Shown: positions 20,839 through 33,547, counted from the first letter of the stretch. The stretch: DNA of 64,000 bases from Polytrichum commune (GCA_950295325.1 OX485803.1:22940001-23004000); one strand, 5' to 3'. Numbers and translations: made by a program. The notes: generated by a model from the sequence alone, not told the origin.

Positions 20839-23800
20839 GATAATGAACATCTCTACCGCCGGTCCATAAAAGGTTAATTCTCTTCACTAAACTTTCCCCT
20901 CAAGAACATCGGGACCTACAATCAAGCCTGATCACTTTACATGTGACAAGGTTGGGCCCGCAAAAAGTTGGGCCGGATTGAGGCCTTAATTGTACATGAA
21001 CCAAGGCGGCACTCAGGCCAGCCCCAAGCCGTGTTACATTCTGGTGGGTGTCGAGGGACGAGTTCCCCAACACCAAAATCTTCGTTTCCGTGAGATATGC
21101 CGCAAAGATTTTATAGAACAATCTTGCTTCTTAATTTTCATACAGTTCATGCTATGTTAATAGTGACATTCACAACCATCTAGGTTGTCAACAATGGGAC
21201 CCTCTTAGATGTAGATTCGATCCAAGAATTTGGGGAAGGTCAAAACCGGCTACGTAAGGTAACCGGTGTGACTCGCATATATAGCCGCCCTTGTGATAAT
21301 ATGGGATTTTAAAATGGCTTAGCTTACCGGCCTCAATCATTTTTGGCCTCCGGATTCGCATGATGGATGCCCATGTATTTTGTGGGGTAAATGACTTTTT
21401 GTAGACTACCTTGAAAACGAGCGTGTTGTATAGTTGCAAAGCACACATAACAAAGAGGGAAGCAAAACCGGAATTTGTGGAAGTTCAAAAAATGTTTGAA
21501 CATCATGGCAACATCCAATTCTATGTGCATCATTGTTCCTATGGATTGTATGAGATGTGTCTAGAAGTAGGCAACTATGTTTGTATACTAGGCAAATATG
21601 TCTATAAACCAAGTTGCCGTGGTGTTAATTCCTTCAATTATAGATGTGGCCTAAAACACATATATTGAGTGGGTACCAAGTTTCTATTCTTCAATTAATG
21701 TGTGGTCCATATTCAAGGTACTTGGGCTACGCTTGTAAAGTCTTTAAAATAGTAATTGTGAGCTTAAAGGTATGTAGAAGGGTTTCCTTGCGAGATTGAT
21801 GGGTCAATATAACTATTTACTATCCCCAAGAGCCTAAAGGTCCTTTCTTTAAAAGAGAAGCTATCTTGTAGCCACTTCATATCCTTATCCGACTTCCCAT
21901 GCAACATGAAGATTCTTTAATGTTTCAAGATTAGATAGGTGCAAGTCTTATCCAATCTTGTTTAGATTTGAAGAAGAATGATGCTTTGAAGTTTTTTTTG
22001 TTGAAGCTCATAGAAGGTCAATAGGACTTCTAGGAGAGGGTGAACGGATGTAGCACGCCAGTGTAAAAAGCACTAGCTTTCCTTTGATATTATTATTTAG
22101 TAGAACTTGAAGGACGAAGCAAATTTTGCATTCCCTGGGTGTTGCCCATTGCAAGGATTAATCATCTTTAGTAATGTGGGCAACACCTCAAGCCAAACAT
22201 GTTTCAAAATTGACATTCGAGCTCATTTCGAGAGACACTCATCATCCAATCAATGAACTTTGCCCGCCTTTGAATAGGCATAACAACTCCCAAATTCAGA
22301 TATTCAAATCCTCACATATATGTATTTAAATTATAAAATAAAAAATCTATTCTATTAAAAATAGAAATGTTATACATAATCCAATCATCCAAATTTACAA
22401 AAGAAAACAAACGAGATTTTCACTGGCTGCCCCAAGTTAAGAACTCTAACTTTCTGACCATTGGTCTTTTCAAATTTCCTTGACATGAATGTGATTTTTA
22501 TCTTGGATCTTCATAATGGAGTTTGTTTCCACGTACAAGTGGTTGGTCATGATAAATATGTTGATGAAAGTGGACTAAATTGCCCCCAACATCAAGGGTG
22601 GTATGGAAGTTCAATTTCACTGGAATACACCCAGGGGCAATAATTGGTTGAAAGTTTTGGAACTCAACCCATGCCTAGAATGATGGAGGCTTATTTTCTT
22701 TTTTTGAACTAATTTCCAAGTTCAAATCCAAACTTGAACATGTAGACATCAGACTTGAAACTTTTACAAACTCATATTTGAGCTTAATGCAAAGATTATT
22801 AATGCAAAAAACATAGATTCACTCTTGAGACAAGCTCCACATGCAATCTTAGGCCCACATACATGATCATACTCTTTTCCCATGGCCCACCAAACTTGCA
22901 ACCTTAAGCTTGAGGTCAATAAATTGTGTGTGGCAAGGGCAAAGTGGACGTTAAGTTTTCCCCCACGAACTTTTTGGGGGAGGAAAATTCGGGCAGAGGC
23001 AGCCGCCCGACAGATTTTCTGGACCCAACGGAAAACTGTTGCCCGCCCGCCCGACTTCGAAAAAACTATTGTCCTTGCATTCTTGAAGGCCACTTATCCA
23101 CAAATCCCATATTGAGTGCACTCCATTTTCAAGGTCCCAAATCCAATATATATGTTCACTTCCATTGAGTAATAAAGCGATTGATTGGATTTCGTTCACA
23201 AAATGAAACCGCCAATAAAGCATGTAATTAACTTGGAAGTCAAAAATATCACGAAATCCTCATTAGCACTGAGGTTATAATTTTTGTGACTTACCATTGA
23301 AAGGGTCTTTTTCATTCTAAAATGAAAGTAAATGGATCATGTTATCAAAGGTCTGTAGATAGGATATACTAAAAAAAAAATCAAACTTTCTGATGATACC
23401 TTATCCTTTCATATCTCAACAATGTGAATGGCTATAGGCAAGAGAAAATTGCCTAAAAAAATTCACCTTTGCTACTCGTGATAATAGCGAAGTTGGTTGA
23501 CCATAATAATTATAGAAATTTGAAGTAATTCATGAGTTTTTTTAAACCTTGATCCACAAGTAATAATATAAGTATGGTGGGGATGAAACATAGCCAAGGG
23601 GTGATTCACAAACAAAAATCCTCAGTTACTCTAAATCCATGTGAGAGTAGCAAAAATGGTTTATTGTGTTGAATGCAGTTGAATAAAAAGAAGCATTATT
23701 ATTGTTATCCAATCATAAATTCTAAAAACAAAATGTAATTGTTAAGAGAAGAAAAATTCCAAAATTCATATGAAAAAGGAAGATGAGCAAGATGACCTAA

Positions 23801-24319
23801 GAAATAAGAAAAAATAATAATATCATGAAACAAGGCGATCAATGCTATCTTCGTAAAGAACATACTACAATAAATTGAAACAAGTTGAACTTGAAAACTA
23901 GGAGGATTAATTGAAAATATTATGAATGAAAAGAAACAAATAGAACATGACAATAGGAGAACACTTATTTCTAAGAAAAAATACTACACAAATAATAGTA
24001 GAATAAGGAGGACCTCAAGGAAGAAGAAAACAAGGTGATGTCAATGAAATTAAATTCTCTCTATAGAAATATGAAGGTCCAGAAATTGAAAAACAAAACA
24101 CTTAAGATGAAGAGATGACATGAAGGTCTATACAAAATCAAGAAACAAGTACTTTCAAAGATGATGGATAACCTAAAAATAAGAAGGTCCCATAAGAAAA
24201 TAAAAGCAATGAAGTGGCGATTACAAAAAAGAAAATACTTTGTATGTAGTGTTTGTGGCATGTAAAGGGGCAAGGAGGCTCCCAAACAGCCGAAAGTTGA
24301 CAACATTTCAAAATCAACA
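20839..24319. other. AT-rich intergenic DNA; nothing recognised
   Basis: No gene, RNA or clear repeat is visible. The + strand becomes markedly purine-rich at about 23690-24300, giving spurious minus-strand frames rich in Phe, Leu and Ser. A short GC-richer patch at 22950-23060 has no recognisable product. Confidence 0.4.
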
Positions 24320-24626
24320 AACTACACAAAATATGATATTTAGTGTTTGATTAGATTTAGTGTTTTACCACCCTACTCAGCTCAACACTAATTTTCAATT
24401 CTTTGATAATTAGTGTTAGACATAAATGCACCGCCGCCGCCTTCCTTGTTGCCACCTCTTTCCTACTAAACACTAAATTCGTGCATGTAACTTTCACATA
24501 TTACCATAGATGATATTTAGTGTTTGAGTTTACATTTAATGTTACTTACTTTCATAGGGTTAGTGATATTTAGTGTAGTGTTCGTATTTAGTGTATCTAA
24601 AACTAAATATCATATTTTGTGTAGTG
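24320..24626. mobile_element. 307-bp CACTA-type MITE
   Basis: The left end (A)ACTACACAAAATATGATAT and the right end, whose reverse complement begins CACTACACAAAATATGATAT, are long terminal inverted repeats. CACTA at the terminus is characteristic of the CACTA/EnSpm superfamily. Several internal copies of TATTTAGTGTTTGA-like words are present. A related end (CACTACACTAAATAGGATAT) with the following 100 bp occurs at 62399-62505. Target duplication not clear. Confidence 0.65.
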
Positions 24627-25675
24627 TGCTAGCTTAGGTTATTTTAGAATTTGCCAACATGCATGTATAGTTATCCTGCACGAAACATGAAACCATCTTA
24701 TTGCTTGAATTGCTTGTAATAAAATTGGCATTATCATTGATCAGATGAAAGTGTATGAGGAACGCTCTAGCTATGAAAATATTTGAATACTATGAATACC
24801 TGGCAGAATGCACATGAATACCTGTTTGAGTATAACAATATTACAACTATTAACTTACTTCATTATAGCGATAAACTACACATACATAAATCTAATAGCT
24901 CCAAAAACTAATTGTTTGGGGTTGTGTGAATGGAGTAACATTACTCCCTACATGGATTGGGTATCAAGGATATACTACAAACAATTCCATCTCTAGCAAA
25001 TGTTGTTGCAGAAGTAATATAAAATAATTCAAAATCTACAGCAGTATTATCAAATTTGAGATTATCAAATCCCTTGCATCCTATACAGACCTACTTAAGC
25101 CATTCTCATGTTATCAAGTTGCCTTGGTAGTGTCTGTATCTCACCAACAGATTAGAATCACCCGTGCTGGTCCTTCATGCTTCAGGTTCGTGCTGGTCAT
25201 CGTACAATTTCCTGTGCTACAAAGTTCACCAGTGCTCGCGCATCATTAATCATAAAGCAAGCACATCATTGGTTAGATTCCCTGGTTGCACTTATTACAC
25301 AGAAAGGAGGACATCACAGGACTTATGGGTGGCAAAAGTGAATGGAACACATGAGCCCCATAGAAAGTGGAGACTTCCATTCAGAATATGTTGAGAAAGG
25401 CAACAACAAAATTTGCAAGGTGCAAACTTCTCATTGCACAAGTGTTTAGTAACAAGTGCTTCAAGCGGGGTAACAACTGCAAACCTATCAACTCCTTTTA
25501 ATCTACACGTAAAAGCTAAACTTGTCATGTTACAATTACAGACGATTGCTTTAAACCCCTCAACTCTACTGTAAAAAAAAGTATGGGGTCTATTCACTAA
25601 AGGGCATTCTGAGCAAAATGTAGGGCACAATCTAAGTGATTTAAAATCTAAAAACAAATCTATAAAAAAATCAAA
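24627..25675. other. Intergenic spacer downstream of the trihelix gene; nothing recognised
   Basis: AT-rich DNA that should include the 3' UTR of the gene ending at 25676. No repeat or convincing open frame is seen. Confidence 0.4.
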
Positions 25676-27839
25676 TCACTGCACAAAGGATCCTGACTTC
25701 TTCTCCTTCTTGGCAAAATTGTCAGATGTCTCCATCATTGACCCACTCGCATTCACAAGGTCCAGCTCATCGCCACAGTCTGACACATGAGAAGGAACAA
25801 ATGTTAGAGCCACCTTGAAAACTTCCCCATAAAAATCTACACAAGGAACAGGAGGATGCAAGTGATTAGAATACCAACTATCAGTGTACCACGAATTCAC
25901 ATGCAACCACACCATTCTGCTGTCATATACCTTGGGCAAGCTTCCGTTTCTTAGACCAAATTGCTGCCTTAAATCCTCGTCTCTCCCCTCTGGCTGCCTC
26001 TGGAAACTCTTCAGCTATAATTTCATCAAGCTCCCTCTCTGACATTTCCAATAATGTAGCCACTGTGTACTTGCTGGAAGCCAGTTTCTTAGAAAAATTA
26101 CGAGCTGTTTCCTCCTCCAAAAAGTTCTGAAGCAAGGCTTCGATATTTTCCTCCAAAGAGCCTGCCATGAGGCACTGGCCAAGAGATTCTTGTAGATCAA
26201 AGACCCTGGCCACCTTCTTCTTGAGGTACAAACTCGGGGAGAGGGCTGCACAAAACCAACACACCCATCAATATCCTGCCAATGTGCCCCTATGAAGTAT
26301 AGCCGACCTGATTGTGATGTGGCTTGAAATGTCAACAACTGTTTACCATGTCCTTATGTCAGTAAAATTCCAGAAACAGGTCCAGAGAAACACCATATGT
26401 TTGTGTAAATCCATGATTTACATCTACACATTTATGGAGGAATGTTTAACGTTTTAAGACCATCAAACTCATGTCCTAAATAGGTTTTGAGACAGCATAT
26501 ATATCTATAAGCACCTAAAAGCAGCCAAAACAGAGCCAAGAGCACCACAGGAACAAAAGTTGCAAGAGCTTAAACAAGAAGACACAAGTCATTCAATATG
26601 GATCACTTGACCATCTATCACTACCCCAAATAACATTCTTCAACACATATGGCAGTGACCAGTTCCAATCACACTAAGCAAACAAATTGACATCAATAAA
26701 TGGTAAGGCAAACATGCACACACGTCCCACTAGGCACAGTAGCTCAGAAGTTGCACCTCAGCCAAATTCAATTAGTATTAAGACTATTACTTGCATTCAA
26801 CAAAGGGGCATATGACAACTGCTGTCCAGATAGGCATTGAATATTGAAAGCTGAGAGTAAGGTACCCCATAAGAAACAGATCCCCACCTCGAAAGTAAGG
26901 AGTGGGCACACCACCTGCTGGTCGCGGTTGAGGAGGGGAGCATAAAAACCGCGCTTGTTTTCGAGCAGAACCAATGCGAGACTGCTTGGGACTGCCCCCA
27001 ATCAGCTCGTCTAAAAGCTCAAACCATGGCCATTTGCAGGGGCCATTACCAGGCAATTTATCTTTCTCCTGCACGCAATTGAGACTTTCAGAATGCAGAT
27101 CCCATGTAGACCAACAACAACCCTCTTCTACAGCAGTTTGTAAGGAAAAAGACAAGACACCAGAAAGTGGCAAGCAGCACATGCAGCAATTGTAAGACAC
27201 GATATATGTTTCCTTGCCAGCACAATAAGATGAACACAAACAAGAACAAAGAATGTCCCACACACCCAACTGACAGATTTACCACAGTGGCTCAGTATAT
27301 GTGCACATTTACATTCCCCTTAACGAATATTCAAACCCCCAAGAAATTCAGCAGCAGAGTTGAGTCGATTAAGTCTCTTTAAGCATATTTTACTCTCCGA
27401 GAAAACAACACTGCCGCAAGTAGGACTTGAAATACTCACCTGCCGATATCGTTTCTTCAGGCTGTCCACTTTCATACGGCATTGTTCCTGTGATTTAGGA
27501 GTCTTCTCACCCACAGTTAGAGCATTCACTCTCTTGGCTACCTCTGCCCAGTCCTTGCTACGAAAGTTGTTCCGATCCAAAGCATGGAACTTTTCCCTAC
27601 ATCACATACATGCACACATACCACAGCATCCACCCTCATCATCCATTCCACACCATGAAACAAACAAACAACTCCTCCACAATTAGGGTCTAAATTGCAA
27701 AACAGACAACAATCATCAAAAGACAGCAGCAAAGTTCACCATCTTGGATACCTCAGCTCAGTTCTTGCTTCAAAAGTTAGTTCCAGTCCAACGATTCAAA
27801 CTTATCCTTATATCATATCACATAAATACATACACACGT

Positions 27840-27876
<37 letters not shown>

Positions 27877-28904
27877 ATCCATCATCCACCATCCATCATC
27901 AACAAACAATCAACTCCTCCATAATTAGGGCCCAAATTGCAAAACACACTACATTCATCAAAAGACACCAACAAAGTTCACTCTCTTGGCTACCTCAGCT
28001 CAGTCTTTGGTACAAAAGTTCGTTCCGGTTCAATGCATGGACCTTATCCTTATTATATAAAACAAACATACATACAAACATACAAACACATACATATATA
28101 CATACCACAAGAGCCACCATTCATCATCCATTCCACACCATCATCCACAAACACTCAACTCCTCCACAATTAGAGCCCACATTGCAAAACACACAACAAT
28201 CATCAAAAGACACCAGCAATTGATCAAAATAACCCACCCATCCTAAGTCACTCCCTTATTCGTCACTTCACTTCCACTTCATCTTACCACAACCCCAACC
28301 AATTGGCACAACACCAAACCAAAATCCCTTCTACCCACCTGAAGGCGTTAATGAGGACGCCGGTGGCCGTCTCGCTCCACTCCGTCGCAGGCTCTCGTCC
28401 CGTGGCTTTCAACGACGCGTCGATCTTCCCGCCATGACTACCTCCAAGCACACCAGGCTGGAATGTGTGAAGCTGCTGTTGGGTGTCGGGCGAGTGGTCG
28501 CCTATCTCGTGATGGTGCTCGCCTCCCGCTATTTCGTGGTGGTGTGCGAACTGGTGGTGATGGTGCTGCTGCTGATGCTGATGCAAGTGATGTTGCTGTT
28601 CGTCGTCGTCCGGGTCGCTGCTGACGACCACAGTTGGGTGCGAGTGGGGGTGTGGGTGTTGGGTGAGATGGCGATGGTGTGAGTGGAGCACGACGTCCGT
28701 GGCTGTGGAAGTCCCGTTGTTGTTGTTGCCGCTGCTGTTGTTAATGATGTTGGGGTTGGGCGTGGAGACGACGACGGGGTTGGACGACGAGACTTCCACC
28801 TCGTGCGGGTGGGGGTGTTGGTGTTGAGCGGAGTGGGGATGGGGGTGCTGGTGGTGGTGGTGTTGCTGCTGCTGCTGCTGTTCCTCCTCCTCGTCCTCCT
28901 CCAT
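25676..28904 (-). CDS. Trihelix transcription factor with a LEAFY-SAM-like C-terminal segment, five exons
   Basis: Exons (minus strand): 28904-28339, 27596-27440, 27068-26888, 26245-25931, 25779-25676. They total 1323 nt (440 aa), and junction phases 2, 0, 1 and 1 all agree. The acidic start is followed by a Gln/His-rich disordered stretch. A trihelix (GT-type, Myb/SANT-like) DNA-binding domain spans about 175-266: W at about 176 in EWSETATGVLINAF, the RSKDWAEVAKRVN helix, and KWPWFELLDELIG, which resembles the SIP1 clade. Exon 4 contains YTVATLLEMSERELDEII (361-378) and GERRGFKAAIWSKKRKL (388-404), matching in order two hallmark blocks of the LEAFY N-terminal SAM-type oligomerisation domain. 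A nuclear regulator is inferred. The start at 28904 has a strong context (GCCATGG), although the frame stays open upstream. A donor at 26915 is an in-frame alternative for exon 3. Confidence 0.9.
27519..28215 (-). repeat. Three-copy tandem repeat (unit about 235 bp) that includes the 5' half of trihelix exon 2
   Basis: The genuine exon 2 edge at 27519-27600 is copied at about 27731-27820 and 27972-28060. Shared words are TTGG-TACCTC(T/A)GC-CAGT, AAAAGTT or GAAAGTT, and TTCC(G/A)GT-CAA. Each copy is followed by CA-rich DNA and by an AAATTGCAAAACA(C/G)AC block. The central unit contains a (CA)n microsatellite at about 27841-27874. The copies lie in intron 1 of the gene, keep acceptor-like AG positions and are not open in the exon frame. 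Confidence 0.8.
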
Positions 28905-29336
28905 GGCGGATGGCGGAGGGTGCGATTCTCGTTCGAGAAACGGAGGAGTCTGCTGAGCGAGCAGAGGAGGCAGGCGGGGCAGCGAGAGCGGGCGAGGTTC
29001 GTTCGTCAGGCGGGGCGAGGGTAGCGACGAAACCCCAACCAGAGTTTCGCCTGCCTGCCTTCCTTCGACGGACGTGGCGCGCGCGCCTCGCCAACCCAGA
29101 CGCACCACGCTTGCTCGCCCTTCCTTCCTCGCGGTGGTTGCGTGGATGGATGGATGGGAGGGAAGGAGGGATGGAATGTAATGGATGGACGGACGGGGTG
29201 GATGGAATGGACGGACGGATGGGTGGGTGGATGGAATGGGCGGGTGGGTGGGTGGGTGGCAGTGGGGCCTGCCTTCCTCTTTGATGGACAGTTTTGTTTT
29301 TGTTTTTGTTTTTGTCTGAGGTAGGGTGAGGCACAC
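28905..29336 (-). promoter_or_regulatory. Leader/promoter of the trihelix gene with ATGG-type microsatellite
   Basis: Directly upstream of the chosen start the frame remains open for about 144 codons, but the sequence is Pro/Ser/His-rich low complexity. It overlaps a degenerate GGATGGATGG / GGGTGGGTGG microsatellite (about 29140-29262) and a TTTTTG run (29291-29317). This looks like 5' UTR or promoter and not protein. Related GTGGCA-TGGGG...TTCCTCTTTG segments recur at about 30375-30470 and 31165-31220. Confidence 0.45.
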
Positions 29337-32300
29337 ATATATCCAAAACCACCACTATGTATCACATGCATACGTCTGTTATTTTCATATGTATGTATAT
29401 GGTGGTGGATTTATATATACGTATCTTATACAACAGTTGAATTCGCAACAAACACTTGATGACGTAAAAACATGTTGTAGAATTATTTTTTGTTACCGGC
29501 AGGCATTTTACGTGACGTGATTTTTGTTTAGAATATCAACGGGATCTTCTTGCGTAAGAATATCGGAGTCATCCATCTGATTTGAATCTAATGGTCGAAA
29601 CCCACGGCAGAAGGGTGTTATGTTCGGTAAGGCCTTAGGGTTGGGGTGATTTGAAATATGGCTCCCGCCCTCGGGCAAGCCCTTATTCTTGGAACGCCCA
29701 GCACTAGGGCCTTTCCTAGTACATAAAGTCTTCAAAGATATTTTCCATCATCAGAGGTGGGTGTTTTATGTGGCGGAATTGCATGCGGTGGATCATGGCA
29801 GGGACTTTTGGGTAACATCGTTGCAGCCATTGATTGTCTATGAATCTCACAATTAAGAATTTAGACAAAGGTTTTACACGAGATGAGCCATTGTGCAAAA
29901 TAAAAGCATATCCTCGGGTGGGCCCTTGTTCACACAGCGCCCCCTCGCAACATGCCTTATGTACGACTTTTTCTTTGTGGAGAGCCTTGGAAAGAGGCTT
30001 TATTAGGCATAAAGCAATGCATGAAGCGTTTACATGTTGTAACACGCCCGCAAATAATGTTGAAGGTTTTTATGAATAGGAAAAGGCTCCAAGTGGAGGG
30101 CTTATTGTGATATAAGGGCACATGGCCTAGGGCAAGTTCCTTTGAATCATGGAAAGCCTAACCCAAGAAGCTTGTTTCTACAAAACAAAGTTGGGGATGG
30201 TTTTTTGTACATATGTCATGTGGATGCAACTTGTGCGTTTCAGTTCGTGGAATGCTCGTGTTTTATAGTTGTAAATTTTGCCGTGTTGCAATGGGCTAGT
30301 CACATCTACATGGTGGTTGTGCAATATACATGTAAATAAAAAGGAATATCAGTCCCAGGTTTTTACATTGGGTGGCTAGGTAGGGGGATGGGTGATTGGG
30401 TGGCAATGGGGACCACCTTCCTCTTTGCTTGAGGTCTTTATTTTATTTTATTTTTACATTGGACATACAACACCAAGATTCAACAATATTTTGATGTTCA
30501 CAAGATAAATTTCAAGTCAACTTCTAAGGAGTTGGACACATGATAGTAGATGAATCCATTTGTTATGTAGACATCACAAAAAAGAATGGTTGTTGGATCA
30601 ACTTGGGAAGTGTTTCATCCGGTTAGCAATTGTTGCAATCTACAAAGGTTTTCATTTCACGTTCCAAATTCAAAGTTGAAATCATGCAAAAGTTATAAGA
30701 GGTCGTAAGAAAGAGTAATCTAGTCTTTAAACGGTCATGTATATGCCCTTCCAAATGCATTCGATTTACTTGACCAAGCACGTGATCCAAGCTCATCATG
30801 ACACATGTCTTTTTGGTGCATGTTCTTAAGTACAAGCCTTATCATATATCACTCAAATGCAAGTGTCCATTTAAGAAAGTGACCACATAAGACATACATA
30901 CCATAGCATATTTCAACCGGGGACATTGTGCACCAACACTTGAACTTGACAAGAATTTGACATTGGCAAGATGACCTCCGATGGAGCCCCTTAAGAAAGT
31001 CAACATGGCAAACTTTCACTAGCTCACAAGTAGTTTGAATCCGAGACCTTGTGACACTAAACCTTGAGTTGTACCACCACATCATCTGGCCCTTGACAAA
31101 CATGGCGCACATGACACACATACACACATACACATGCTCATGTTTTTCACCATTGGCTTGCGAATGCGTAGGTGAGTGGGTGTTAGTGGCACTTGCCTCT
31201 ATCTTTGATGGAGTTTTCATTTATTTTCTAGCTCATAACACTTAACTCCAACAAGACTTCAGTGTTTCCAAAATGAGGCCCTAAGAAAGCAAACTGTGGT
31301 GTTTTCCCAAATGATGTCCAAGTGAGGCCCTAAGAAAGTAGACTCGTGGACGCTTTTAATTAGATCTGGATGCAAATAAAGAGCCTAGGTGGAAACTATC
31401 TAATATTATTTAAAAATGGTGATCTATGAAGAGGTCACCATCTTTAGAACTTGATTTGGAGTTGTTAAACCATTTTTACTTAGAAGCATTATTTGAGAGC
31501 TACTTTTGCACTATAAGCATTTTAAGACTTTAAATTTGAAGAAGCTTTGTATAATTTTAGAAGTGAAATAATCTCTCTCTCTCTCTCTCCCTCTCTCTCT
31601 CTTTATATATATATATATAATATAATAAAACCTCTTACGCTCATGAATGTGGGATTAAAACATGTTGGATTGTTGCTAACACCTTGCACACGAAATGTCT
31701 CCTCGTGTTCTAATGACATGTTTCATGGGTGCAAGTGACGTGGTCAACCTGAAGCGGAGAGATATGTTCATGTCCATTCTAGAGTGAATTATAATACTAC
31801 ATGATTTGATTTGAAATATGCGTAGAGTTTCTATTCGGTAGGATTTGTCACTATCTTGATCAACAATTTGGCTAAGCAAATAATTGAGATGCCTTTATAT
31901 TACCAGAAACGTGATCAAGATAGTCTAGACCAAGTATTGTCATATTCATGTGTGCCAAGAAATGTTAAATATCTACGGCATAAATGTCACTGACATGATG
32001 TCTGAGTATTGAAAATATAATAGTAGTTTTGCCTTGCCAAACATTTTAAAAAGGAAAAATATGAATGAGGTTGTGAACATGACCAACAATGTCAAATGGA
32101 TACTTGAATCAACCTTGTCAAGTTTCTCTCTCGTGCTCTAAAAGTTATGACAACTATAGTACTAGCCATGTCTCACTTGAGACATATACTATGTTTGTTG
32201 TTTACTAATTCTAAATGATAATACATATTTTAATGCAATGTCTAATACCTATTCTCATTGTTTATGAGTTAAAAGGTGGCTCGGCCACACTCATGTACGT

Positions 32301-32575
32301 GAACTTATTATTTTTGTTGACTCTTCCTTCCTTTGGGACATCATCCTTTAGCTATGATGTACTATATGATTGTGATGTCTTGGGCAGTTGCAAAGAATAT
32401 AGCTATGAGAAAATGATGTGAATCTTCACATAAACAATAACAAAGAAGTATTATTTGATCCATTTTTCATTTCATTCGATCTTAAAATTAGTAGGACACA
32501 ACTTGGAGGCAAGAGAGGTATTAGAAAGGCTATTAAGAATTTTGAGATAAAGGTATATGCATGAACCGCCGGGGG
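29337..32575. other. Intergenic region with microsatellites and short duplications
   Basis: No gene recognised. Contents: two degraded copies of the trihelix leader segment (about 30375-30470 and 31165-31220); a short direct repeat around GAGGCCCTAAGAAAG (31274 and 31324); and a (CT)n tract followed by (TA)n at 31571-31620. Open frames here, such as 29508-29735 on the minus strand, have no recognisable domains. Confidence 0.45.
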
Positions 32576-33547
32576 TGTCGCAACCCTTGCTAGGTCCCTT
32601 AACAATCTTGCCAATTTTCGTTTCTAGCAAAGGTTACGAGCGCTAACCATTCGCATTCCGCCATGCTAATGGATAGCTCCTCTTACCCCGGACCAATAGT
32701 TCATAGGAGGGAACCAACCCTCCTACTTTGCTTTCGGGATTCACCCCTTAATCGGTAACCCATTTCCCCAATGTGGACTTCCATCCATGGAAGTCCAATC
32801 CTATGTTGATCATCGCGTTGCCGGAGCAACACTACAACAACCCGAAGCATACTAGGCAACTATGGCCTCACAATAGGCCAAAGCCCATGGAGGCCTTGCC
32901 GTTCGGCCTCGGGTGGGTGAGGCCACACCACCTCACCCATATAAGCCTCTAGGACTCTACGCGGGGCCCCTACCCCACCGTCAACCAACCTCTTGTCTCT
33001 CTACCAAGAGTTGGGGCCAAGTGGACATTTTCCCTTAGCCGCTGGGCCTAGAAGCCCCCAGCAGCTTCAGACCATCATAACTTCCTTGTATGATGTCTGA
33101 TTCCAGCAACCAACCACTCCATCTTCATCTACGCTTCACGTAGATGCCGATGGACTCCTCGCTTGCCCCATTCGGGCAAGTCTTGAGGAAGTTATGCCTG
33201 TTTGAACCTTGGCAGTCCCGGGAATCACTCCCAGGCACTGCTGTACCAGGGCGCTGTCCCGGGACAGCGCCCCACTCAAATGGCCATAACTCCTAGCTCA
33301 CACCTCGGATTGAGGTGTTCTTGAGCATTCTAGAATCACCACGCCATGAGCTACGCATAGCTCATGGCCTTACCCTTGTGCCTCCTAGTCTTCGTGGATG
33401 GGAGGCGTTCCCAACGCCCGGGGACCTCATCCACACTAGGATCACTTGGGCCCTCTCACCAACGGCGCCACAAGTCCCGGGTGTCACTCCGGGGTCCCCC
33501 TTGTGCCCATGGTGTTTCGGGCACTCCTCATGGAGAGGTGCGCGACA
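32576..33547. mobile_element. Solo LTR of an LTR retrotransposon (972 bp)
   Basis: It begins TGTCGC and ends GCGACA, the short inverted ends expected of an LTR. It is flanked on both sides by GGGGG (32571-32575 and 33548-33552), consistent with a five-base target duplication. The interior is much more GC-rich than the surroundings and contains several short hairpins, for example CATGAGCTACGCATAGCTCATG and GCGCTGTCCCGGGACAGCGC. No primer-binding site, gag or pol follows, so the internal region was probably lost by LTR-LTR recombination. The G-run makes the exact right target copy slightly ambiguous. Confidence 0.75.

Noticed and set aside
28905-29336. N-terminal extension of about 144 codons for the trihelix protein
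   Set aside because: Although open and in frame, it is Pro/His/Ser low complexity overlapping a microsatellite, and the Met at 28904 has a far better initiation context followed by the acidic and Gln/His-rich start.
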